NCBI RefSeq assembly: GCF_000820145.1
Contig: NZ_CDBW01000017.1
Span: 1-64,000 of the forward strand
DNA: 64,000 nt
Direction of reading: 5' to 3'
Source of the DNA: Aeromonas sobria
GTDB taxonomy: Bacteria; Pseudomonadota; Gammaproteobacteria; Enterobacterales; Aeromonadaceae
Shown here in pieces: positions 38,617-47,241 of the stretch. The notes beneath the pieces are model-generated. The model saw nothing but the letters and a program-made list of their open reading frames with translations. It made no database searches and was not told the DNA's origin. A program made the position numbers and the translations under genes. Position 1 is the first letter of the stretch. Every line of letters starts with the position of its first letter.

Positions 38617-38823
38617 ATGCCAAATTATCAATTTTTCAAGCAGGGTCAGGCGCTTACCTATCTCGATGCCAATGTCCCCAGCTATAGTGATGAGCGTCGT
38701 CAACTGGTTGAGCAGGGCTTTGCCGCCATAGCCCCCCCCACCTTCGCAGATACCCCGGCCGAAGCCCTGGCGCTGCTGCGCAAGCATCAGGGGTTGCAGG
38801 ATGAGGCGCAGAGCGCCGTTTGA
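38617..38823 (+). CDS. Small hypothetical protein, 68 residues
   Basis: Not recognised. It reads MPNYQFFKQGQALTYLDANV, then YSDERRQLVEQGF, a Pro-rich IAPPTFADTPAEAL and a helical end. It has no signal peptide, membrane segment or metal motif. It is supported as a real gene by a promoter-like pair upstream, GC-rich third positions like its neighbours, and a GGGG ribosome binding site 9 bp before the ATG. It is monocistronic. Confidence 0.55.
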   Translation: MPNYQFFKQGQALTYLDANVPSYSDERRQLVEQGFAAIAPPTFADTPAEALALLRKHQGLQDEAQSAV

Positions 38824-38880
38824 CGGATAGTTGCCGCTATACCTGCAGCGATGGCCGGTTTACCAGAGAACTGAAAAGCA

Positions 38881-38908
38881 AAATGGTGCCATGACAATGA
38901 CACCATTT
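38881..38908 (-). terminator. Terminator of the HAD phosphatase gene
   Basis: Inverted repeat AAATGGTG (38881-38888) / CACCATTT (38901-38908). On the minus strand it is followed by TTTGCTTTTC. It could also act weakly on the plus strand. Confidence 0.6.
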
Positions 38909-38938
38909 GACGGGTTGGCCTGATCTCCCCTGAGCCGT

Positions 38939-39541
38939 TTAGCGCTGGTGCAGATCACCTTCGATGACCAGCACGGTATCCATCCCCGCCGCCTTGCCTG
39001 CCTCAAGCCCGATCCGGGTATCTTCAAACACCAGACAGTTTGCCGGATTGGCGCCGAGCCGCTCAGCTACCTGCAAAAAGGTGTCAGGATGCGGTTTGTG
39101 GTTGGTGACATCATCGGCGCTCACCACCACCGAGATATAGGCATCGAGCCCGGTGCTCGTCAGGATAGAGTCCGCCTGACTGCGCGGTGAGCCGGTGCCA
39201 ATCCCCATCTTCACCTTGCCGTGATAGTGCCTGACCAGCTCCCACATCTTGGGAAAGACGCTGACCTTGTCGATATGTTCCATATAGAGGGCAATCTTGC
39301 GGCGGGTAAAGGCCTCGACATCCACCGTCAGCCCCTGCTGCTCGGCTAGCATGGCGATGATCTTGCGGGTGGGAATGCCGCCGTACTGATAGAGCTGCTC
39401 CCGCTCGAAGGGGATGCCGAACTCGGCGCAGGTGAGCTCCCAGGCATCCAGATGAAGGGGCATGGAATCTACCAAAGTGCCATCCATATCGAAAATCAGG
39501 GCATCGTAGTGATCAAACCCGTACTGCTCACGCTCGCTCAT
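38939..39541 (-). CDS. yqaB: HAD-family sugar phosphatase (YqaB type)
   Basis: A 200-residue HAD phosphatase resembling E. coli YqaB, which removes phosphate from fructose 1-phosphate and similar sugars. It has motif I LIFDMDGTLVDSMPLHLDAW, motif II GIGTGSPRSQ, the Lys region VTNHKPHPDTF, and motif IV VFEDTRIGLEAGKAAGM. The start at 39541 (MSEREQYG) follows GGAG; six further upstream codons are possible. It is divergent from the MFS transporter gene. Substrate is inferred from the family only. Confidence 0.85.
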   Translation of the reverse strand: MSEREQYGFDHYDALIFDMDGTLVDSMPLHLDAWELTCAEFGIPFEREQLYQYGGIPTRKIIAMLAEQQGLTVDVEAFTRRKIALYMEHIDKVSVFPKMWELVRHYHGKVKMGIGTGSPRSQADSILTSTGLDAYISVVVSADDVTNHKPHPDTFLQVAERLGANPANCLVFEDTRIGLEAGKAAGMDTVLVIEGDLHQR

Positions 39542-39714
39542 GGGGGCTCCTCGGATCAAATAGGGCAGGCTAGCAGAAACGGTCGGCGCTTTGTGGGATC
39601 TGCTTCATGGTTGGGTAGATTGTGGCCGCCGTTTTTTCTATCTCTTGCTGATTTGTGAGACAATAATCCGTTCATTGCCGGATACTTTGGCATATCAGAT
39701 CAGCGAGTCCGCTT

Positions 39715-41091
39715 ATGACCTCGAAAATATCCCCTAAAACCATTTTCTCCAGTGTGGCGCTGGTGATCGCGCTCGGTTCGCTGGAAAAGAGCATAGTCAC
39801 CACCCCGCTTCCCATGATTGGCGCCGAGCTGCACGCCGGTGCCGCCCTCACCTGGGTGGTGACCGCCTACCTTTTGGCAGCCACCGCCGTGTTGCCCCTT
39901 TACGGCAAACTGAGTGATTTGTTTGGTCGGGTGCGGATGCTCAATATCGGCATCGGCCTGTTTCTGGCGGGCTCGGTGGCCTGCGCCCTCTCTCAGGATC
40001 TGCCGACCCTGCTGGCGGCCCGGGTGCTGCAAGGCCTGGGGGGCGGTGGCCTGATTGCCCTCGCGTTTACCGTGATTGCCGATACCATACCGCCGCGAGA
40101 GGTGGGTAAGTATCAGGGCTACATCTCGGCGGTCTATGCGGTCTCCAGCATCGCTGGCCCGCTGCTGGGCGGCTACTTTACCGAGCAGCTCAGCTGGCGC
40201 TGGATCTTCTGGATCAACCTGCCGCTCGGTGCGCTGGCGGTCTTCCTGATCAATCGCAACCTCAAGCAGCTCAACGTACGCCGTCATAGCCGCTTCGACT
40301 GGAAGGGGGCGGCGCTGCTCATTACCGTCACCACCCTGACCCTGTTGCTGCTTTCGCCGGAGACAGCCCTGCCCGCCGTCTGGCTGGCGGGTGCGCTGGC
40401 GGTCTCGCTGCTGTTGCTGATCCTGATTGAGCGACGGGCTCACGATCCCATTTTGCCTGCCCATCTGGCGCGGCTGCCCGGTTATCTGGTGAGCGTGCTG
40501 CTGGTGATGCTCTCCCAGCTGCTGATGTTTGCGGTGCTGGTCTATCTGCCGCTGCAGATGCAGTGGCAGAAGGGGCTGAGCGCCAGCCAGAGCGGGGTGA
40601 GCATGGTGATCTTCATGATCTGCATCACCGCCGGAGCTTTTGTTGGCGGCAAGCTGATTGGCCGTACCGGTCACTACAAGAGTTTTGTAGCAGTGGGGTT
40701 TGCGCTGGCAGCGGTGGCGCTGTGGCAGATCCACTTCGATGCCTGGGTCAAGCTGGCCCTCGGGTTTGCCGGTCTTGGTTTGGGTCTGGTGCTGCCCGCG
40801 CTCTCGGTGGTGGTGCAAAATGCCCTGCCACGGGAAGATCGTGGCATTGGCATGTCGCTATTCAACTTCGGTCGTGAGCTGGGGGGCGCAGTCGGGGTAG
40901 CCATCTGCTCCATGCTGTTCCACTCTCAACTCCCCCCAGGCAGTGCCGGTCAGCTCAGCTCATTGAGCCCGCAGGTGCTGGCACCCGGTTTCAGTGCCAC
41001 CTATATCGGCATGGCACTGATCGCCACATTGGCACTGTTGCTCACCTTGCTTGCGCTCAAGCGCCACGAGTTGGCCTCCATCAATGCCTGA
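39715..41091 (+). CDS. MFS multidrug transporter (DHA2/EmrB type)
   Basis: A 458-residue inner-membrane proton antiporter with about 14 hydrophobic segments. Motif A is GKLSDLFGRVRM between TM2 and TM3. The antiporter motif C region is seen as AVYAVSSIAGPLLGGYF. SWRWIFWINLPLGALAVFL is a hallmark of the DHA2 drug-efflux group. Drugs or dyes are the likely substrates. It stands alone, ends one base before the convergent alpha-glucosidase stop, and has no adjacent regulator. Confidence 0.88.
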   Translation: MTSKISPKTIFSSVALVIALGSLEKSIVTTPLPMIGAELHAGAALTWVVTAYLLAATAVLPLYGKLSDLFGRVRMLNIGIGLFLAGSVACALSQDLPTLLAARVLQGLGGGGLIALAFTVIADTIPPREVGKYQGYISAVYAVSSIAGPLLGGYFTEQLSWRWIFWINLPLGALAVFLINRNLKQLNVRRHSRFDWKGAALLITVTTLTLLLLSPETALPAVWLAGALAVSLLLLILIERRAHDPILPAHLARLPGYLVSVLLVMLSQLLMFAVLVYLPLQMQWQKGLSASQSGVSMVIFMICITAGAFVGGKLIGRTGHYKSFVAVGFALAAVALWQIHFDAWVKLALGFAGLGLGLVLPALSVVVQNALPREDRGIGMSLFNFGRELGGAVGVAICSMLFHSQLPPGSAGQLSSLSPQVLAPGFSATYIGMALIATLALLLTLLALKRHELASINA

Positions 41092-42723
41092 TTATTGGCG
41101 CAGCCACACCGTGCATTGGTATGGGGCAAACAGTGGCGCAGGTTGACTCGGGTAGTTGCTCATCAACAGTGTCATGCTGCTTTCCACCTTGTCGAAGTGA
41201 GGCATCGGCAAGGGGTTGGCGGTGAGATTGGCGAGCAGCAGCAGGGTGTGTTGTTCGCCCGTTTTCGGGTCTTGCCAGTGGCGGCGATAGCTGATGCGCT
41301 CGGGGTCATCCCCATCCAGCAGTTCGAACTCGCCGTGGCGAATGACCGGGTGGGCCTTGCGCAGGGCGATAAGCTGGCGATAGCAGTGAAACGGCGAGTC
41401 GGGGCGGGCCAGCTGCTCGGCGGCATTTATCTCGACGTGGTTGGCATTGATAGCAATCCAGGGCGTGGTGGTGCTGAAACCGGCGTGGGGGCCGCCGTTC
41501 CACTGCATCGGGGTACGGGCGTTATCGCGGCCGATGGCATCGAGCCGCCGACTCAGCTCGGCAGGATCCAGCCCTGACTGGCTGGCGCGGTAGTTGATCG
41601 CCTCCACATCGCGCAGCTCGCCCGGCTGCCAGTGGCGGTTGGTCATGGCGAGCTCCTCCCCCTGATAGATGAAGGGAGTGCCCTGCGTCATGTGCAGCAC
41701 CATGGCCCACAGCTTGGCGCTGGTTTCCCGCCACTCAGGCCTGTCATCGCCAAAGCGGGAGACGGCGCGGGGCAGGTCGTGGTTGCCGAGAAACAGGCTG
41801 TTCCAGCCCTGACCGTGCAGCCCTTGCTGGTGGCGGGTCATGGCTCGTTTGAAGGCGAGGGGATCGAAGCGGGATGACCACTTGTCACTGCCGAGCCCCA
41901 GATGCTCGAAGTTGAACACCATGCTGAACTCGCTGCCATCGGGGTGTGAGTAGCGCTGCATATGGGCGAGATCCGCTCCCCAGGTTTCCCCCACAGTGAT
42001 GATCCCCTTGCCGCCGAAGCTGGCGACATTGAGCTCGCGAATATAGTCGTGCAGGCGCGGGCCATTGCTCATGGCCAGTCGGTCCCACTCCTTGCTCACC
42101 ATGTCGATCACATCGAAGCGAAATCCCTTGATCCCTTTGCCCAGCCAGAAGTTGATCACCGCTGCCATCTCGGCCCGCACCGCCGGGTTGTCCCAGTCCA
42201 GATCGGCCTGACTCGCATCGAAGTTGTGCAGGTAGTAGCGATCAAGTTGGGGCACGTATTGCCAGCCGCTGCCGCCAAAAATCGAGGTGATGGGGTGAGC
42301 GTCGACGAAGGCTTGGTCGCGAAACACGTAGTACTCCTGATAACGGGGATCCCCCGCCAGCGCCTTCACAAACCACTCGTGATCGGTGGAGGTATGGTTG
42401 GCAACGATATCCATCATGATGCCGATGCCGCGGGCGGCAGCCTCGCTGATCAGCAGCTCCATTTCGGCCAGGGTGCCGAAGGCGGGGTCGATGGCGCGGT
42501 AGTCCGCCACGTCGTAGCCGTTGTCCCGCTTGGGGGAGCGATAGATGGGGGTGAGCCACAGCATATCGACCCCAAGCTGCGCCAGATAGTCGAGGCGCTG
42601 ACGGATGCCGTTGATGTCGCCCATGCCGTCGCCATTGCTGTCCTGAAAACTCATGGGGTAGATCTGGTAGATGACGCAGCTATCGAGGTCGATGGCGGGG
42701 GTGTGGAGGATATGCGGGTTCAT
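41092..42723 (-). CDS. GH13 alpha-glucosidase (oligo-1,6-glucosidase type)
   Basis: A 543-residue family GH13 enzyme without signal peptide, so cytoplasmic. The four conserved regions are present: DIVANHTS (I), GFRFDVIDM with the nucleophile Asp (II), VGETWG with the acid Glu (III) and FLGNHDLPR (IV). The calcium-site-like DSNGDGMGDINGI is near the N-terminus. It would release glucose from isomaltose, dextrin or maltose-type oligosaccharides. No sugar transporter or regulator gene is adjacent, so the in vivo substrate is open. It is convergent with the MFS gene. Confidence 0.9.
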   Translation of the reverse strand: MNPHILHTPAIDLDSCVIYQIYPMSFQDSNGDGMGDINGIRQRLDYLAQLGVDMLWLTPIYRSPKRDNGYDVADYRAIDPAFGTLAEMELLISEAAARGIGIMMDIVANHTSTDHEWFVKALAGDPRYQEYYVFRDQAFVDAHPITSIFGGSGWQYVPQLDRYYLHNFDASQADLDWDNPAVRAEMAAVINFWLGKGIKGFRFDVIDMVSKEWDRLAMSNGPRLHDYIRELNVASFGGKGIITVGETWGADLAHMQRYSHPDGSEFSMVFNFEHLGLGSDKWSSRFDPLAFKRAMTRHQQGLHGQGWNSLFLGNHDLPRAVSRFGDDRPEWRETSAKLWAMVLHMTQGTPFIYQGEELAMTNRHWQPGELRDVEAINYRASQSGLDPAELSRRLDAIGRDNARTPMQWNGGPHAGFSTTTPWIAINANHVEINAAEQLARPDSPFHCYRQLIALRKAHPVIRHGEFELLDGDDPERISYRRHWQDPKTGEQHTLLLLANLTANPLPMPHFDKVESSMTLLMSNYPSQPAPLFAPYQCTVWLRQ

Positions 42724-42916
42724 CAGCGTGGCCGGTTGGGGGAAGAAATTTTCTATCTTACCCAGATGAGCGAGCCCTCAACAGGGCAGGGGAAGCCTTG
42801 AAAAGGGTTCCATTATTGGCTGATAGCCAAAAGTGAGGGGAGGGTCACAAAGGGCACCCCGAGCCACGGGTGTGGTCGGGATGGCTGCATACTCATATGC
42901 CTGTTGGCATGTGTTG

Positions 42917-43318
42917 TTATCGGGTGGCCCCGGTCTGCTCGGCGTTTGGCTCCTGCTGGCGCTCTGCCTTCTCCTGCTGGCGTTCCGCTTGCGCCTCCAG
43001 CTCCTTGCCGAGGAAGTAGTTCAGGAAGGTGCGGATCACCGCGATGATGGCGAGGCGGATCAGCTCCTCCTTGCTCGGCGCTACCGTGGTGGCCAGGATG
43101 TCGGCGGCCAGCTGGAACTCCAGCGCCAGGATCAGCCAGCTGCCAAAACAGAGGCGAATACGCGGAAAGCCGGGCTGGTGATCCCGCACCCGGGCCGCCA
43201 GCCAGAGAGTTTTAAAGAGGCCAATGACCACACAGGCGATGGAGATGATTTCCAGCAGCAGCTGGAACAGCTCGACCCCGTGCATCATCCCCTCTTTCAG
43301 GCTCGCTATCTCAAACAC
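42917..43318 (-). CDS. DUF1622 inner-membrane protein
   Basis: A 133-residue membrane protein of the DUF1622 family, with hydrophobic segments at about 17-35, 55-75 and 90-110. The C-terminal tail is charged and Gln/Glu-rich (AQAERQQEKAERQQ). Function is unknown. I favour the GTG at 43318, eight bases after GGGAGG. The GTG at 43327 overlaps that ribosome binding site, and an internal ATG (MMHGVELF) is a further option. It stands alone. Confidence 0.75.
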   Translation of the reverse strand: MFEIASLKEGMMHGVELFQLLLEIISIACVVIGLFKTLWLAARVRDHQPGFPRIRLCFGSWLILALEFQLAADILATTVAPSKEELIRLAIIAVIRTFLNYFLGKELEAQAERQQEKAERQQEPNAEQTGATR

Positions 43319-43379
43319 TCGGGTCACCTCCCTGATTCAAAAGAGCACACTATTAACATATTGCTCGGCAAAGGCCAAA

Positions 43380-44300
43380 TCAGAGCCTTCTGATAAGCAG
43401 TGAGAGCTGTTCAATAAGCTGACGCGCCGCCGGACTGACTCCGGCCAGTTGGAAGAAGCCGTGTATAACACCCAGTTGCCGCTGACAGGTGGTTGTGACA
43501 CCGGCTTGCAGCAGTTTGCGATAGAGGGCTTCCCCCTCATCGCGCAGCGGATCATATTCTGCCGTTACGATATGGGTCGGCGGCAATCCTGACAAGGCTG
43601 GATGGTGGAGCGGGCTGGCTTCGGGGTGAGTGGCGGGTAGCTCGCCCAGATAGGCGTGAAAACCGCTTAACAGCATGTCGCGGGTGATGAGGTAGTCCTC
43701 ACCGAGCCGCTGATAGCTGTCACTGTCGCCCGCAGCATCGAGCATCGGATAGATGAGCAGTTGGGCTGCAGGCAAGGGGGCGCCTCGCTCTTTGAGTAGC
43801 AAGGTGGTGATCAGGGCGAGGTGGCCGCCAGCACTGTCGCCCGCAAGGACAATCCGTGCCGGATCCCCATGCCATTTCTCCACATCGGCCATGATGGCGA
43901 GCGTAGCAGTCAGTGCATCGTCGTGTGCTGCAGGATAGGTGTGTTCGGGTGCAAGGCGGGTATGCACCGCGAACACCAGTGCTTCGGCGCGATTGCACAG
44001 CATCCGCATCTGGCGGTCGTGAGTGTCGAACTCGCCGCTGACAAAACAGCCGCCATGAAAGTAGATCAGGGCCGGACGGCTTGCGCTTGAGGTTGGTGCT
44101 GGTTGATAGAGGCGAACGGAATAATGGCCATTTTGCCACTCTTCGACAGCGCCGACTTCCTCCCGTTCACCACCCAATATGGCTGAAGCAAGATAACCTT
44201 CACGCCGCTCCTGCCAGCTCAGGCTGCTCGCCTTGGGGCGGCCTGCTGCAATGAACTCTGCCACCATGGCCGCAATGGCCGGTTCAAGTTGTGTATCCAT
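43380..44300 (-). CDS. Alpha/beta hydrolase, hormone-sensitive lipase family
   Basis: A 306-residue esterase/lipase of family IV. It has the oxyanion motif YFHGGCFVSG near 80, the nucleophile elbow LAGDSAGGHLAL near 155, and the acid and base in EYDPLRDEG and VIHGFF near the C-terminus. No signal peptide. It would hydrolyse short-chain esters. It is a single gene with a plain upstream region of about 85 bp; the substrate cannot be inferred from neighbours. Confidence 0.9.
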   Translation of the reverse strand: MDTQLEPAIAAMVAEFIAAGRPKASSLSWQERREGYLASAILGGEREEVGAVEEWQNGHYSVRLYQPAPTSSASRPALIYFHGGCFVSGEFDTHDRQMRMLCNRAEALVFAVHTRLAPEHTYPAAHDDALTATLAIMADVEKWHGDPARIVLAGDSAGGHLALITTLLLKERGAPLPAAQLLIYPMLDAAGDSDSYQRLGEDYLITRDMLLSGFHAYLGELPATHPEASPLHHPALSGLPPTHIVTAEYDPLRDEGEALYRKLLQAGVTTTCQRQLGVIHGFFQLAGVSPAARQLIEQLSLLIRRL

Positions 44301-44387
44301 AACGCACCAATGACTGTATATAAAAACAGTTATTTTGCGCTTTTAGCCAGAGAGCGCAACCGGCGTTAGCTGAGGCAGCTCACAAAA

Positions 44388-44714
44388 TCAGGCTTCAATC
44401 AGCTGGAATTCAATCACATAGAGCGGTGGCAGATCGGGGTAGATATCGCGGATCACCTGTTTGAGCTCGGGGAGGGTCATGTTCTCCTGACGGGCGTGCT
44501 CGTCGTTCAGTTCATCGAAGGCGACCGCCTTGACCGAGAGTACCTCAATGGTGCCAAAGGGCTGGTGTTCCGGGTTGGTAAAGAGGGCCAGCCGCTGGCC
44601 GGGTTGCCAGTTGGCCTCGCTCTCGTCGCGGATGGTGATGGTCTTGCGGCCAGCCTGAATGTCGGCGACGAAGCGGCTGAAGAAGGTGAACTCGGGATAG
44701 GAATGGGCAGACAT
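44388..44714 (-). CDS. yqfB: N4-acetylcytidine amidohydrolase (ASCH domain, YqfB)
   Basis: A 108-residue ASCH-domain protein matching E. coli YqfB (103 residues). Conserved stretches are FFSRF, the catalytic-site AGRKTITIRDESEANW (with the Lys and Thr of the family), HARQENMTLPELKQVIRDIY and YVIEF. YqfB deacetylates free N4-acetylcytidine from RNA turnover. This gives a second RNA-nucleoside salvage step near the phosphorylase and transporter genes upstream on the same strand. TCAGGAGTTAAC lies before the ATG. Confidence 0.92.
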   Translation of the reverse strand: MSAHSYPEFTFFSRFVADIQAGRKTITIRDESEANWQPGQRLALFTNPEHQPFGTIEVLSVKAVAFDELNDEHARQENMTLPELKQVIRDIYPDLPPLYVIEFQLIEA

Positions 44715-44756
44715 GTTAACTCCTGACAGGGTGAATCGAAATTGGGTGAATAGAAC

Positions 44757-45428
44757 TCAAAGGTCGAGATAGGCGCGTAGCCTGGCCAGATCGGCGATGG
44801 CGGGCCCCTCGGCCCCTTCGCAGACAATCCCCTGTTCGATCAGCTCCTTGAGGGCGCGGCGGTAGACCCGCTCTGTGGTACCAAAGCGGGCCGCCTCGTG
44901 GGCCCGCTTGCGCGATCCCAGCATCGGGGTGCGCTGCCGTTCGCGCCACAGCTCGTAGGCGATGTTGTAGGCGATGGGATGGAGCAGCCGGCTGGTGGTG
45001 ATCTCCAGGGTATCGAGGTAGTCGCTGGCGAGCGCGGCGGCAAAGAACAGGGTCAGTTCGGGTTCGGCCAGCAGCCGCTGGGCCAGCTTGTCGGCACAGA
45101 TGACCCGGGCATCCAGCTCGGTCTCGGCCACCACGTTCCACTGCACCGGGGTGGCGCTGAAGAACTCCATCTCGCCGAAGATCTGGCTGTGGCAGGCTAT
45201 TTCGCCGAGTTGGAAGCCGCGGCCCGAGTGCACCGTGCTGTTGAGGGAGACCCGGCCACTTTCGACCAGATAGAGCTGCTCGCTCTGCTCCCCCTGCCGC
45301 ATGATCAATTCACCCGGCAGGTAGCGGCGCAGAAACAGGGTGCAGGCCTCGATCGCCGTGGCAAAACGGGGTTCAAGCTGCTGGAGTTCGGCGTGAAAGC
45401 GGCCGAGGGGGTAGGGCTGTTGCTGCAT
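44757..45428 (-). CDS. CRP/FNR-family regulator (YeiL-like)
   Basis: A 223-residue regulator with an N-terminal cyclic-nucleotide-binding-type beta barrel (RRYLPGELIMRQGEQSEQLY, LYLVESGRVSLN, SQIFGEMEF) and a C-terminal helix-turn-helix (RFGTTERVYRRALKELIEQG). It resembles E. coli YeiL, a regulator linked to nucleoside genes. No cysteine cluster typical of FNR is visible. I use the ATG at 45428. It lies downstream of pnuC and the phosphorylase gene on the same strand with a 105-bp gap, so it probably regulates them. Confidence 0.8.
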   Translation of the reverse strand: MQQQPYPLGRFHAELQQLEPRFATAIEACTLFLRRYLPGELIMRQGEQSEQLYLVESGRVSLNSTVHSGRGFQLGEIACHSQIFGEMEFFSATPVQWNVVAETELDARVICADKLAQRLLAEPELTLFFAAALASDYLDTLEITTSRLLHPIAYNIAYELWRERQRTPMLGSRKRAHEAARFGTTERVYRRALKELIEQGIVCEGAEGPAIADLARLRAYLDL

Positions 45429-45533
45429 GACTTGCCTGTCGCACCGGATGACGAGGGCCATGAGGCTAGCAAGAGTGCGGGCCGGATACCAGCCCGCACG
45501 GTAACGGATGTGCCGCAGTTAACGGTTTGCCGT

Positions 45534-46259
45534 TTATTGCGCCAACGCGTGGAGGGCGGCAGCGATAGCTTGCTGCTCACCGGCCATCATCGCCTGTTCG
45601 GCACTGGCGTAGTCCGCCACCCCTTGCTGTACATCCTGCTCGAACAGCACCACGTTGCAGAGCACGGCGGCCACCCGCACCTTGCGCAGGCGACCCACCG
45701 TCAACAGGGTGGCGGTCTCCATATCGGCGCCGAGCACGCCACGGGCATGCCAGTAGCGGCACACCTCCTGCTCGTCATCCCGATAGAAGCTGTCGTGGGA
45801 GCGTACCAGCCCGTGCCAATGAGGCTGGCTGCCGGTTGCCACATGGTTGAGCAGGGCGGCCTGCAGCCAGATATCGGCGCAGGCGGGGTACTCAGGGGGC
45901 AGATAGGCCTGTGAGGCCCCGTCACTGCGCACCGCCCCTTCCACCACGATGAGATCGCCCAGCCCGATGTCATGCTGCAAGGCACCGGCGGAGCCGACCC
46001 GTATAAGCGATGTGGCACCGGCTTGCACCAGCTCCTCAAGCGCTATGATGGCCGACGCGCCACCAATACCGGTGCTGCAGACCGTGATGGGCAGCCCCTG
46101 ATAGGATCCGTTGATCAGGCGAAACTCCCGATTTTGTCCCAGCACTTCACACTGTTCAAGCTGGCTGGCGATGCGGTCGACCCGGGCCGGGTCGCCGCAC
46201 AATATCACCCGCTCGGTAATCTGGTCGGGGCGGCACTGAAGATGGGGTAACAGAGTCAT
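45534..46259 (-). CDS. Nucleoside phosphorylase (uridine phosphorylase-like)
   Basis: A 241-residue enzyme of the PNP/UDP family. It has the phosphate-binding CGDPARVDRIA near 21, STGIGGASAIIALEEL near 62, RVGSAGALQ near 87 and the ribose-binding GADMETATLL near 177. The family splits nucleosides with phosphate into base and ribose 1-phosphate. Specificity is unclear: the base-specific stretch does not match classical Udp or DeoD closely. It is only 3 bp downstream of pnuC, so it probably acts on what PnuC imports. Confidence 0.85.
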   Translation of the reverse strand: MTLLPHLQCRPDQITERVILCGDPARVDRIASQLEQCEVLGQNREFRLINGSYQGLPITVCSTGIGGASAIIALEELVQAGATSLIRVGSAGALQHDIGLGDLIVVEGAVRSDGASQAYLPPEYPACADIWLQAALLNHVATGSQPHWHGLVRSHDSFYRDDEQEVCRYWHARGVLGADMETATLLTVGRLRKVRVAAVLCNVVLFEQDVQQGVADYASAEQAMMAGEQQAIAAALHALAQ

Positions 46260-46262
46260 AGC

Positions 46263-46979
46263 TTACAGACCTTGTGGCTGGCGCTTGGCGGCAATCACCC
46301 AGAGGCGGGTGCCGTTGGCGGCGATAAACAGCAGGATCAGGTACTCCAGCGACATGGCGTAGACGCCCTGCGCGGCATAGACACCGATGCTGATGATGTT
46401 GATGACGACCCAGAGGATCCAGTTCTCCACGTATTTGCGGGTCATCAGGATCTGGGCGACCACCGAGAGCACCGTCATGCTGGCATCCCAGAACGGGAAG
46501 GCATCGGGGGAGGGCTCTGGGGTGGCAAGGTTGGCACCCAACAGGTTGAGCAGAGAGACCGAGGTGCGCGCCAGGGTGGCGAAGACCGGATCGATATAGC
46601 GGGTCAGCAGGGCGATGGCCAGCACGCTCACGGCGGCGGTCACCATCAGCTTGGATTTGCTGAGCCAGCGGATCTGCAGGGTATCCCCTTGCTCGTTGGT
46701 GGGGCGGGTCCAGGCGTACCAGCCATAGACGTTGGCGCAGAAGAAGAACAGCTGCAGCATCAACAGCCCGTAGAGCTGGATCTGGAAGAAGATGATGGCA
46801 AACAGGCTGACGTTGATCAGACCAAACAGGTAGTTGATGGTCTTCTCCTGACTGGCGAACCAGATGCAGGCCAGACCGAATAAAGTGCCGATGGCTTCAA
46901 TCCATGACATGGCATAGCCGCCACCCAGCGGGATGGTCACTAGGGTGTTATTGATGCTGAACAGCTCGAATATGCTCAT
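46263..46979 (-). CDS. pnuC: PnuC-family nucleoside/vitamin transporter
   Basis: A 238-residue inner-membrane PnuC protein with about seven membrane helices. The substrate-region stretches WIEAIGTLFGLACIWFASQE and NVYGWYAWTRP follow the nicotinamide riboside type. PnuC facilitates diffusion of nicotinamide riboside, trapped inside by later metabolism. I start at the ATG at 46979, after AAGGATC; the open frame upstream is Pro- and Ser-rich noise. It is cotranscribed with the nucleoside phosphorylase gene, and divergent from the SLC13 transporter. Confidence 0.9.
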   Translation of the reverse strand: MSIFELFSINNTLVTIPLGGGYAMSWIEAIGTLFGLACIWFASQEKTINYLFGLINVSLFAIIFFQIQLYGLLMLQLFFFCANVYGWYAWTRPTNEQGDTLQIRWLSKSKLMVTAAVSVLAIALLTRYIDPVFATLARTSVSLLNLLGANLATPEPSPDAFPFWDASMTVLSVVAQILMTRKYVENWILWVVINIISIGVYAAQGVYAMSLEYLILLFIAANGTRLWVIAAKRQPQGL

Positions 46980-47241
46980 TTTCTGATCCTTGGCATGAGG
47001 GGGAGTATGCGAGGACGCCATTCTAAGGGGTGAGGGGGAGCAGGGGCAGGACTTTTGTCCGCCCCGGGCTTGGCCCATATCAAAGAAATCGCCTGTTGTG
47101 CCCGGTTATTCCAGCAGTGATGGGTTATGGTGCCCCGGCTGGCAGGACTTTATTGATATGTAGCAAGATGATAGCGCCGTGGCTGTGGTCTGATAGAGTC
47201 CACTCTCCGGGAGGTGAATCACGTGATAACAGGAGGTTGCA

